A stretch of 64,000 nt of DNA from Lentisphaeria bacterium UBA4640 (GTDB taxonomy: Bacteria; Verrucomicrobiota; Lentisphaeria; Victivallales; UBA1829). The position numbers and the translations under genes are program-made. The notes beneath the pieces were generated by a model. It did not search any database and was not told where the DNA came from. It was given only the letters and a program-made list of their open reading frames with translations. Positions 1-7,105 of this stretch are shown piece after piece (position 1 is the stretch's first letter; the number at the start of each line of letters is the position of its first letter). The stretch lies in contig DHMO01000002.1 in NCBI GenBank assembly GCA_002405835.1, positions 12,081 through 76,080 on the forward strand, written 5' to 3'.

Positions 1-1395
1 CTGTTTGCTGGCTTCCGCAAGATAGGTGACGTAATTTTCGGGGCTCAGGTACAGATTCGGTTCATTGTTGATTTCAAAAATGCAGTTTTTCCCCTTCATG
101 TGTTCCGTGAACTTGTAGATGAATTTGCCCCACAGGTCGAGCGGAGGAAGCAGAATTTTGCCGCGATGTGCCGCCAGAACATTGGGCGGATCGTTCTTTA
201 CCCGTGTACATAGCGGCTGAACCCATTTCGGCCAGCGCGGAAGTTCATACGGCTGATGTCCTTCGATAAAATCTCCACGGACAATTGGGAAGAAAACAAA
301 ATTGTTTTTTTCACACAGTTCGTAGATCTGATCGACGGTGGAAAAGTCGAAAACTCCCCGATTTTCTTCGATGTAGCCCCATGCAGCAGTCCAGTGGTCG
401 CGGATCATGCGGCAGCCGCTTTTTGCAACTAATGCATATCGGTCGGCAACACCCATTCCAAAGCCGCGGGCCCACGGACGGCGGATGACCGGCGGTTTGC
501 GCATGAGCGGATCCATGTCGAAAGCAATGACAGCATCTTTGCGCACATCCACTTTGCCGGGTACATAGCGTCCGATTACCGCAAACCAGCCGGGGAAATC
601 ATGGACATCTTTCCCCGAAGTTTCAATGCGGACACAGCCGTAGCGCTGCAGCTTTTCCGTGAATTTTTGCGAGAGGGTTTCTCCTGGATTCAGCGTTACC
701 GTAAATGTTTTGCGGAAGAGTTCATCTCCGCTGTAATCCGCAATTCCGCGCACAGTCAGTTCCCGTTCAATTTTTTGTTTTGAGCGGTTCCACACTTTCA
801 GTTCCAGTTCGGCGGAGCCGTCTTCAAGATGATACAGCTCTTTGGAAACTACGGAGGTGTCGAGAGCCGCCTCCTGCGAAGCTACAACGCCGATTCTTTC
901 CAGTTTCAAATCATCAAACCACAGTGTGCCTTTCTGCTGACCGATCGAGAGACAGATATGATAAAATCCATCAACCTGCGTTGTCACATCCATGGAAATC
1001 TGCTTCCATTCTTTTCCCGCGCGGAACTGCTTGTTGGATGATACCCATTTCTGGTCGATTGTAAGCAGATCGGCATTTACAAGCCGATTTTCGGCATCGG
1101 CTTTCACCCACATGGAGAAACGCCAGAGCTCCTGTTTTTTCAACGGGAATTCCACAGATACGATTTCCGTGCGTTCTTTAAACGGGTTTTCGACTTTCAA
1201 GGAGTATTTCCCCGTTCGTCCGGCATCCAGCTTCCACGGAGTAAAAGTGAGTTTCGGATTTGTGTCTTCCGTCAGGAAACGGCGGATGGCAAAACCTTCC
1301 GTTCCCAGTTCAAAAGAACTGTTGAATAAAATGTCTCCTGCGGAAAGAGCTCCGGCCGGAAGGACTGCACATAATGCAAGAAAAAGTTTTTTCAT
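1..1395 (-). CDS. Secreted clan GH-A-like glycoside hydrolase with N-terminal carbohydrate-binding module (partial, 3' end outside window)
   Basis: The reading frame runs off the left edge; 465 codons are visible. Residues 1-18 form a signal peptide (MKKLFLALCAVLPAGALS), so the enzyme is exported. Residues about 20-155 look like a CBM4/9 or CBM11-type jelly roll (NSSFELG near the start, WFDDLKLE at its end). A TIM-barrel domain follows from about residue 225. An NNEPN motif near residue 445 resembles the acid/base Glu of clan GH-A families such as GH39 and GH5; I cannot choose the family without the missing C-terminus. The ATG overlaps the stop of the upstream gene as TGATG, so the two are probably translationally coupled in one operon with the pilin-like gene at 1929-2711. 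The substrate is unknown. Confidence 0.8.
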   Translation of the reverse strand, partial: MKKLFLALCAVLPAGALSAGDILFNSSFELGTEGFAIRRFLTEDTNPKLTFTPWKLDAGRTGKYSLKVENPFKERTEIVSVEFPLKKQELWRFSMWVKADAENRLVNADLLTIDQKWVSSNKQFRAGKEWKQISMDVTTQVDGFYHICLSIGQQKGTLWFDDLKLERIGVVASQEAALDTSVVSKELYHLEDGSAELELKVWNRSKQKIERELTVRGIADYSGDELFRKTFTVTLNPGETLSQKFTEKLQRYGCVRIETSGKDVHDFPGWFAVIGRYVPGKVDVRKDAVIAFDMDPLMRKPPVIRRPWARGFGMGVADRYALVAKSGCRMIRDHWTAAWGYIEENRGVFDFSTVDQIYELCEKNNFVFFPIVRGDFIEGHQPYELPRWPKWVQPLCTRVKNDPPNVLAAHRGKILLPPLDLWGKFIYKFTEHMKGKNCIFEINNEPNLYLSPENYVTYLAEASKQ

Positions 1396-1910
1396 CAGCG
1401 GTTCTCTTTGGTTGTAATCTGAATGTTTCGAAATTCAATTTCACCGGAAGCTCCCTGGAGTCCGAGGACAAGCTGGGGCTTTTGAATTCCTGCCGGAATC
1501 TTCAGTGTTTTGCGGAAGAGCTGCCAGTCCTGTGCAGTTTGAACTTTTCCATTCGGGAAGCAGCCGGCATAAATCATGGAACCGTCAGCTTTTTTATACA
1601 TCAGCATGAACTTGATTCCCGCCCACGGCTTATTGATGGACGTAATTTCTTTCCATTGACTTTCCCAGGTGATTTCCACTGTTTTTCCGCAAGCGCCGAT
1701 TCGGGTGAAGAGATCGTCAATATTGAGAATTACTACGGTGCCGACCTGCTTCGGTTCTTTGGAAAATATGCGGAGAACGCCGTTTTCAAAAGATGCAATT
1801 TCTCCGCTTTGACGGATTTTGGCAGAATATTCTTTCTGCGTAAAATCCAGGGGTGCTGCGAACGCGGCAATCGCGCTTCCTGCAATGAGGGCAAATAACA
1901 GTTTTTTCAT
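1395..1910 (-). CDS. Secreted carbohydrate-binding-module-like protein
   Basis: This 171-residue protein has a signal peptide (MKKLLFALIAGSAIAAFAA) and then a single beta-sandwich-like domain ending in GEIEFRNIQITTKENR. That ending is typical of CBM4/9-like or galactose-binding-like modules, although no catalytic domain is attached. I chose the ATG at 1910 because AAAGGAAC lies just upstream; an in-frame TTG at 1925 would consume that ribosome binding site. The gene sits 18 bases after the pilin-like gene and overlaps the next hydrolase gene by one base, so all three probably form one transcript. It may be a free glycan-binding protein working with that hydrolase, which is inference from context. 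Confidence 0.7.
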   Translation of the reverse strand: MKKLLFALIAGSAIAAFAAPLDFTQKEYSAKIRQSGEIASFENGVLRIFSKEPKQVGTVVILNIDDLFTRIGACGKTVEITWESQWKEITSINKPWAGIKFMLMYKKADGSMIYAGCFPNGKVQTAQDWQLFRKTLKIPAGIQKPQLVLGLQGASGEIEFRNIQITTKENR

Positions 1911-1928
1911 GTTTGTTCCTTTCAAATT

Positions 1929-2711
1929 TTAATCTTCCCAAGCAACCTTTGACCGTTTGTCCGGGTCCGGGTCGGTTTGATTTGTGCTGTAGAAAATTTC
2001 GGTATCCCGTCCCTTCCACCGAGTCCGTGTCGCGGAATGACCGTCCAGAAACAGGATCGTTCCGGAATTGTTGTGGTTCGGGCCTATGCCGAAAGAAGAG
2101 TTCAGCATCCGCAAGCCGCGTCCTCCAGTTCTTCCGATGGAGCCTTCCTGAAAACCATACGTTGGCGGTTTCTGATATTCGTATGTGGAATTTTTGTTTA
2201 CAAGATCTTTGTAATCTGCACAGGCAATGGCATAGAAAGAGGCTATCCGCTTATATTGGGAAATCTTGAACGTAACAACGGGCGCCAGAGCATTGGGTGT
2301 CAGAATCCGCATAATTGCGTAGCTGCGCGGAAGCGCCGGTCCGCCCATGGAAGGCAGTTCCGGATAGTTGTCGTGTCCGGGACAGAGGAAGCCTTTCCAT
2401 GATTGCGCATTGGCTTTATGCGCCCATTTCTCACTGTCTGAAAGTTTTCCTCCCATATATCGTCCATACTCATAATCCCATGTTGTTTCATACCCTTGAT
2501 TCCTGTCCTGCATGGCGACATATCCATCGTAATCGGCAATATAGTTCTGCATGGCGGTTCCGATCTGCTTCAGATTGCTGAGGCACTGCATGCCGCGCGC
2601 TTTCTCCCTCGCGGAATTCAGCGCGGGAAGAAGCATTCCGGCAAGGATTGCAATGATCGCAATTACCACAAGAAGTTCTATAAGGGTGAAATTTTTGATA
2701 ATTCTTTTCAT
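1929..2711 (-). CDS. Pilin-like protein with prepilin N-terminal methylation/cleavage motif and H-X9-DG motif
   Basis: The 260-residue protein begins with a short basic leader and the type IV prepilin signature [19 protein letters not shown] (residues 8-26), followed by [25 protein letters not shown], the form seen in large Planctomycetes and Lentisphaerota families. A C-terminal H-X9-DG motif ([12 protein letters not shown]) matches the family with that name. Such proteins should be processed by a prepilin peptidase and anchored or assembled at the envelope. No pilus or type II secretion genes are nearby. It is the first gene of a glycan-use operon and faces a regulator gene across an operator-like region. 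A role in presenting or binding glycans is inference. A GAGAG-type ribosome binding site precedes the ATG. Confidence 0.85.
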   Translation of the reverse strand: MKRIIKNFTLIELLVVIAIIAILAGMLLPALNSAREKARGMQCLSNLKQIGTAMQNYIADYDGYVAMQDRNQGYETTWDYEYGRYMGGKLSDSEKWAHKANAQSWKGFLCPGHDNYPELPSMGGPALPRSYAIMRILTPNALAPVVTFKISQYKRIASFYAIACADYKDLVNKNSTYEYQKPPTYGFQEGSIGRTGGRGLRMLNSSFGIGPNHNNSGTILFLDGHSATRTRWKGRDTEIFYSTNQTDPDPDKRSKVAWED

Positions 2712-2764
2712 TTTTCTCTCAACCTTTCTGTTTTGGATGATTCAATATTCTGCGCTCTGTTTAC

Positions 2765-2793
2765 ATTATACTCCATAAGTGCGAAAAAGTCAA
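2765..2793 (-). promoter_or_regulatory. Near-consensus sigma-70 promoter for the pilin-like operon
   Basis: Read on the minus strand, TTGACT (2793-2788) is followed after 17 bases by TATAAT (2770-2765). The spacing and boxes are close to ideal, and the promoter points at the gene starting at 2711. Confidence 0.7.
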
Positions 2794-2795
2794 TA

Positions 2796-2813
2796 TCTTT
2801 TTCAGGAAAAAGA
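2796..2813. promoter_or_regulatory. Perfect inverted repeat between divergent -35 boxes, candidate operator
   Basis: TCTTTTTC-AG-GAAAAAGA is a perfect 8+8 base dyad with a 2-base centre. It lies between the -35 boxes of the minus promoter (2788-2793) and the plus promoter (2823-2828). It is flanked by a wider imperfect symmetry, TCAATA at 2790 and TATTGA at 2821. The best candidate ligand is the regulator encoded from 2872. Confidence 0.6.
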
Positions 2814-2822
2814 AAAAGTTTA

Positions 2823-2850
2823 TTGACATATCTAAAAAGCGGTGTATAGT
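2823..2850 (+). promoter_or_regulatory. Sigma-70 promoter for the GntR/LacI-hybrid regulator
   Basis: TTGACA (2823-2828), 16 bases, then TATAGT (2845-2850). Transcription would start near 2857, only about 15 bases before the ATG at 2872, so the leader is very short. Confidence 0.65.
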
Positions 2851-2871
2851 TCTCTTAAACAGGAGATGACT

Positions 2872-3876
2872 ATGGGAAAACTGGAAGAAATCGCCGAACT
2901 GCTGAAAAAAAGAATCGACGGGGGAGTTTATCCGCCCAATGTGCGTTTGCCGTCGGAATATGAACTTGCGGATGAACTCGGAGTCAACCGCATCACACTC
3001 AACAAGGCAGTCAACAGGCTCATCGCCGACGGTTATCTGCGGCGCGGCTCAAGCTCCCGCGACGGAACTTATGTCCGCGACCGCTCCGAACTTGTCAAAG
3101 AGACGCTCGGACTCCTTATCCGCTGCGGAAACCTCTATGCCGATCAGCTCATGCATGGCGTGATCGACGGCGCGCTGCGGAACAATTATCTGCTCTCCGT
3201 CATGGCGCCCGAACTCGAAGAGGTCCGGATCGCCGAACGGAAAATGCTTGCAAACGGAATTGAGGGCGTCTTCCTCGCCTCCTATGCGAACTTCCCGCTC
3301 TCCGCGCCCGGCGTGCTCATCGACTCCTTTTTCGACACCGATCCGGAACGCAACACGATCATTTCCGACGTGCATTCCGGAGGACTTCAGATGGCGGAAG
3401 CTCTGCTCGAAAAGGGACACCGGGAAATTGTTGTCGTCATGTACTCCTCTTTTCCGTTTGCGCGGAACCCGCGCTGCGCCGCATTCCTTGAGGCTTTCCG
3501 CCGCGCGGAGATTCCGGATATGGAGGAACGGTTTTTCTACAGCAACAACCGTTCCCGCGAGCAGCTTCTCAAAATGATTTTTTCCGCATTTCCCGATACA
3601 ACCGCAATTGTCGGAGAGAACGACACTATGACATTTGAGCTCTGGCAGGCTCTGCGCCGTCTCGACCCCGTCCGCGCGGACCGCATCACTTTCGCCGGAT
3701 TCGGGAATCTGCCCGGCGTGCAGAGCGTCTTTCCGTTTGTGACGGTGGACCAGCATCCTTACGAACTCGGCTGCCGCGCCGTGCAGCTCTATCTCAACTG
3801 GCGCGACGACGGCAGAAACCGGCATGAACTCGTGCCGGTTTCGGTGATGAACACCGACCGTATCCGTGAGGTTTGA
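2872..3876 (+). CDS. GntR-type DNA-binding domain fused to LacI/periplasmic-binding-like effector domain (transcriptional regulator)
   Basis: Residues 1-70 form a GntR winged helix (LPSEYELADELGVNRITLNKAVNRLIADGYLRRG). Residues about 75-330 resemble the LacI/GalR sugar-binding domain (AEALLEKGHREIVVVMYSSFP, TVDQHPYELGCRAVQLYL). This hybrid layout is known from AraR-type sugar regulators. I chose the ATG at 2872 because AGGAG sits 6 bases upstream; a GTG at 2842 lies inside the promoter. The gene is divergent from the pilin-like/CBM/hydrolase operon and shares a palindromic site with it. It is therefore probably a local repressor or activator responding to a sugar released by that operon, and probably autoregulated. 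Confidence 0.88.
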   Translation: MGKLEEIAELLKKRIDGGVYPPNVRLPSEYELADELGVNRITLNKAVNRLIADGYLRRGSSSRDGTYVRDRSELVKETLGLLIRCGNLYADQLMHGVIDGALRNNYLLSVMAPELEEVRIAERKMLANGIEGVFLASYANFPLSAPGVLIDSFFDTDPERNTIISDVHSGGLQMAEALLEKGHREIVVVMYSSFPFARNPRCAAFLEAFRRAEIPDMEERFFYSNNRSREQLLKMIFSAFPDTTAIVGENDTMTFELWQALRRLDPVRADRITFAGFGNLPGVQSVFPFVTVDQHPYELGCRAVQLYLNWRDDGRNRHELVPVSVMNTDRIREV

Positions 3877-3972
3877 GCTCCCGTTTCAGTCCGGGAAAAG
3901 AGAGTCCGAAGCGGGCGAGATCCTTGCTCATACAGTCGGAATCATTGCTGCTTTTTTTTGATACAGAAGAAG

Positions 3973-3989
3973 TTGGCACGCGGATTGCT
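3973..3989 (+). promoter_or_regulatory. Sigma-54 (-24/-12) promoter
   Basis: TTGGCACG-N4-TTGCT matches the sigma-54 consensus, with exactly 10 bases between the GG at 3975-3976 and the GC at 3987-3988. Transcription would start near 4000. It lies upstream of a broken rtcB gene. In Escherichia coli rtcBA is transcribed by sigma-54 under the activator RtcR, so the match fits its context. Confidence 0.65.
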
Positions 3990-4023
3990 ATGAACAAAAA
4001 TATCCGGCTGGATTGATCCGGTT

Positions 4024-4037
4024 CCGGGAATTCCCGG
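4024..4037. repeat. 14-base perfect palindrome downstream of the sigma-54 promoter
   Basis: CCGGGAATTCCCGG is perfectly self-complementary. It falls in the predicted leader of the sigma-54 transcript. Its role is unknown; it could be a protein site or an RNA hairpin. Confidence 0.4.
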
Positions 4038-4045
4038 GGAAGGGG

Positions 4046-4114
4046 CTGTGCGCGGCTGCCGCATCCTGTTTTTGTCGTTCAGAGGATGCGGGCCCTCCTA
4101 TCATCCGCGCGCAG
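4046..4114 (+). ncRNA. Candidate structured leader RNA upstream of the rtcB remnant
   Basis: Two nested helices are visible. The outer one pairs CTGTGCGCGG (4046-4055) with CCGCGCGCAG (4105-4114), with one G-U pair. The inner one pairs CCGCATCCT (4059-4067) with AGGATGCGG (4083-4091) over a 15-base loop. The element lies between a sigma-54 promoter and the rtcB start. Y-RNA-like and tRNA-like RNAs are known in some bacterial rsr-rtcBA operons, but homology to those is not shown here. Confidence 0.35.
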
Positions 4115-4174
4115 TTTCCTTCCGGATATTGCAGTCAAATTTTGAAAGGTGCTTGTCAATATATGAGGTGGACA

Positions 4175-4985
4175 ATGTTTGAGGAGTGGCGGCGTCTTCC
4201 GGTCAAGAGCTGATGCGGCGATTCCCGCGGCGGTCGGAGTGGATATCGGCTGCGGGATAGTTGTGGTAGAGACGGATGTACCCGCGGTGCGTCTTGCGGA
4301 ATGAGTTTCCGCCGTGCCATTCAGGAGAAGGTGAAAGAGCGGATCCCCGTCGGCGAAGGCGTCGGGCACAAGGAGAAGCAGGAGTGGGATGGCTTTGAGT
4401 CCTATCTCGACAACAATGGGCAGGTCTCCGACTTCGTGAACACGCTTGACCGCAAGAATCTTGGAACGCTTGGCGGCGGCAACCACTTTATCGAAATCCA
4501 GAAATCCGATGCGGGATTCGTCTGGCTCATGATTCATTCGGGTAGCCGCAACCTTGGAAAACGCGTCGAGGAGTTCTATCACAGCAAGGCGTCGACTCTC
4601 AATGAACGCTACCGTGTAGCGCTTCCTGATCCCGATCTGGCGTTTCTGCCGATTCAGGAAGAGGGGTACGACTACTTCCGCGACATGCTTTTTGCGCTCC
4701 ATTATGCGTACGAAAACCGTCAGTGCATGATGAAGGTTCTGAAAGAGACTTTTTCAGGAGTTTGTGCCGGAAACGAATTTCCTCCGCGAGATGAACATCC
4801 ACCACAACTACGCGGCGTTGGAGGAGCATTTCGGTGAAAAGCTCTACATTCACCGCAAGGGGGCGACGAGTGCGAAACTGGATGAGACCGGCTTCATCCC
4901 CGGGTCGATGGGAACGGCAAGCTACATCGTCCGCGGACTCGGCAATCCGGAGTCGTTCATGAGCTGTTCGCATGGAGCGGGAGGC
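4175..4985 (+). pseudogene. rtcB: Broken rtcB (RNA-splicing ligase), with internal deletion, frameshifts and a lost 3' end
   Basis: RtcB joins RNA 2',3'-cyclic phosphate or 3'-phosphate ends to 5'-OH ends using GTP and Mn2+. The remnant starts at an ATG with a good GAGGTGG site and reads MFEEWRRLPVKS, the usual RtcB beginning, then hits TGA where Trp is normal. About 60 codons are then missing. The next block, AAIPAAVGVDIGCG (4215-4256), is in another frame, and the frame shifts again near 4290. GTLGGGNHFIEIQ and IHSGSRNLGK follow. One extra T in a T run near 4752 shifts to the frame of MNIHHNYAALEEHFG and the motif SCSHGAG (4962-4982), which holds the guanylated His. The gene stops there, against the convergent esterase gene. 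Four separate lesions make sequencing error an unlikely full explanation. Confidence 0.88.
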
Positions 4986-4992
4986 TCTTTCC

Positions 4993-6918
4993 TCACCATT
5001 CGAACGGAGAGGCGGGGAGGGAGGCCGCATTGTACAGGTTCCCGTCCGGGTTGTCCGCCCAGCTGTAGCGGACATGCACCGGACAGCGGACGAGCGCGGA
5101 GCGGAGAAGGACGCTTGTTCCGTCAATTTCAATGCCGTCGGCAAAAACGAACTTGCGATTCGCTCCGGCAATCAGGAATCCGCGCGGAGCTCCGCGGAAA
5201 TGGAGTCCGTCCGCATACGCGAATGAGATGCGGAGCGCTCCGTTCTCTGTCCGGACTGTCTCCGGCAGGGGGCCGGAGGGGACGAGCCCCCTGCAGCCGT
5301 AGTCATGGAACAGCGCGAGACGAGCCAGACGGAAACCGACGGTTCGTTTGTCTTTCGGGTGGATGTTGTCTGCATCTCCGCAGTCGATCGCCACAGCCAT
5401 TCCGGTGTTCGGGGCGTGCATGCAGGCGCGCCGCTGGTTTTCGCGCAGAACTGGCCAGAGATTATCCGGGCTGTAGGGGGAGGGCTTCCGGTAGTTGGCG
5501 AGCTGAACCATGTAAAACGGGAAATCCCCCTGTCCCCAGCGGTAGCGCCAGTCGTCGATCAGATCCGTCATTTTGCGTTCGTATGAAGCGGCATCCTCCG
5601 GGCGGAACGCGTTTTCCTCGCCTTGATACCAGATTGCCCCGCGGATGGAGAAGGGGATCAGCGGACGGATCATGCCGTCGAAGAGGATGGCGGGTGTGTT
5701 GGGCATTCCCGGTCCCGCTGCCATGACTTCCGGAGTAGGGGGAACTTTGCCGAAGTCGGTTTCAACTTGGAATTTCCAGTTTCCCGCAAGGAAGATTGCG
5801 AGTTCCGGGCGCCCTTCCGGATAGAGACGGTATGCCCGGGCGCCGCCCCGGAACGCTCCGTCGTGCAGAAAAGAAAATGCGCGGATTGCAAGCATGTTCC
5901 GGCCTTTGCAGAGCAGGCGGGGCGGAACGGAATACGAGCGGGGAACGTTCCAGAAACACTCGTCGAATCCGCTTCCGGTTGCGCCGGCGGTGACGCCGTT
6001 GATATAGGTAACGTCGTGCTTGTCGACGGGGCCGAGTTCGAGAATCAGATTTTCCTTTTCCCATCCGTCGGGGAGATTTATTCCGCGGCGGATCCATACA
6101 GCTCCGTTTCCGGCGAGTTTCCGTTCAGTCCAGGAGCCGGGAACTTCAAAATCACACCATGCGGAGTCGTCGAAATCCGGCGAAGCCCAGCCGGATTTTT
6201 CTCCGCGGTTTCCGGGATCTCCGCGGAGAACGGTTCCGTAGCGGGATGAGGGAGTGCATCCGGGGCCGGCGGCGAGCCAGCCGGAGGCTTCCGGAAGGGT
6301 CTGCTCGTATTCGGTGAATGCGGGCGCAAGTTCCGGATTGCGCATCAGGCGCTCCCGGCTCGTCCAGGCTTCAATCCGCGTTCCGCCCCAGGAGCTGTGG
6401 ATGATTCCGACGGGGACGCGGAGCTGTTCGTGCAGAAACAGGGCGAACCAGAGGGCGACGGCGGAGAGCGGCGGGACATTTTCCGCAGTCGTGGGGAGCC
6501 ACTCGCCTTTGAACTCCGTCTGGCGCGCGGTTGTTGCGCATTTCGGAACGGTGATCATCCGGATTTCATCCGGCGTCCGGCAGGTTTTCAGAAAGTCCGC
6601 GAGCTGCGGCGACCAGTCCGCGTGGAATTCCATGTTGGACTGTCCGGAAGCAAGCCAGACTTCCCCGAAGAGAATATTTTTTACCTCCGCCCGCTCTCCG
6701 TTGGAGATGTTTTCAACGGTCAGAGTATGCGGCCCGCCAGTCTTGTCAACCGGTGCGAAGCGGATCAGAAAATCTCCGGAGGAAGAGCTGACGCCGAACG
6801 CGGAACATCCCGCAATCGAGGCTTTGACGACGGTGTCCGGAGCGGTTTTACCCCATACGGGAAGCGGCTGGCGGCGCTGAAAAACTGCTCCGTCCGAAAA
6901 CAGGGATCCAAGCTTCAC
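4993..6918 (-). CDS. Sialate O-acetylesterase family protein (SGNH/SASA domain)
   Basis: This enzyme probably removes O-acetyl groups from sialic acid or other acetylated glycans. The 641-residue protein shows the family's nucleophile block ASGQSNMEF (Ser94), the Gly/Asn block WYQGEENAF, and the catalytic DADNIHPKDK block (residues 515-524, His520). A beta-sandwich is inserted around residues 230-350, as is common in this family. The start is a GTG at 6918 with an AAAGG site upstream. No clear signal peptide is visible, so it may be cytoplasmic or use another route. It is divergent from the GH78-like gene at 7106 and converges on the rtcB remnant. Confidence 0.87.
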   Translation of the reverse strand: MKLGSLFSDGAVFQRRQPLPVWGKTAPDTVVKASIAGCSAFGVSSSSGDFLIRFAPVDKTGGPHTLTVENISNGERAEVKNILFGEVWLASGQSNMEFHADWSPQLADFLKTCRTPDEIRMITVPKCATTARQTEFKGEWLPTTAENVPPLSAVALWFALFLHEQLRVPVGIIHSSWGGTRIEAWTSRERLMRNPELAPAFTEYEQTLPEASGWLAAGPGCTPSSRYGTVLRGDPGNRGEKSGWASPDFDDSAWCDFEVPGSWTERKLAGNGAVWIRRGINLPDGWEKENLILELGPVDKHDVTYINGVTAGATGSGFDECFWNVPRSYSVPPRLLCKGRNMLAIRAFSFLHDGAFRGGARAYRLYPEGRPELAIFLAGNWKFQVETDFGKVPPTPEVMAAGPGMPNTPAILFDGMIRPLIPFSIRGAIWYQGEENAFRPEDAASYERKMTDLIDDWRYRWGQGDFPFYMVQLANYRKPSPYSPDNLWPVLRENQRRACMHAPNTGMAVAIDCGDADNIHPKDKRTVGFRLARLALFHDYGCRGLVPSGPLPETVRTENGALRISFAYADGLHFRGAPRGFLIAGANRKFVFADGIEIDGTSVLLRSALVRCPVHVRYSWADNPDGNLYNAASLPASPFEW

Positions 6919-6951
6919 AGGAAAGACCTTTCTTGTTTTTTAATTTATTTT

Positions 6952-6980
6952 AATATAACATCCGGTGCGGGAAGTTGCAA
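6952..6980 (-). promoter_or_regulatory. Promoter for the sialate O-acetylesterase gene
   Basis: On the minus strand, TTGCAA (6980-6975) and TATATT (6957-6952) are 17 bases apart. The -35 lies inside the 8-base palindrome GTTGCAAC. Confidence 0.55.
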
Positions 6981-7028
6981 CCGGAAAAATATTTTGAGTT
7001 CAGATAACGCGGATTTCTTCTTTTCATC

Positions 7029-7057
7029 TTGAAAAGGAAAGCGCAGCCCGGTATATT
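7029..7057 (+). promoter_or_regulatory. Promoter for the GH78-like gene
   Basis: TTGAAA (7029-7034), 17 bases, TATATT (7052-7057), about 50 bases before the ATG at 7106. Confidence 0.55.
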
Positions 7058-7105
7058 AAAAATACGCGCACGCAAGCAACCTCTAATTTTTGCAAAGGCA
7101 GAAAA

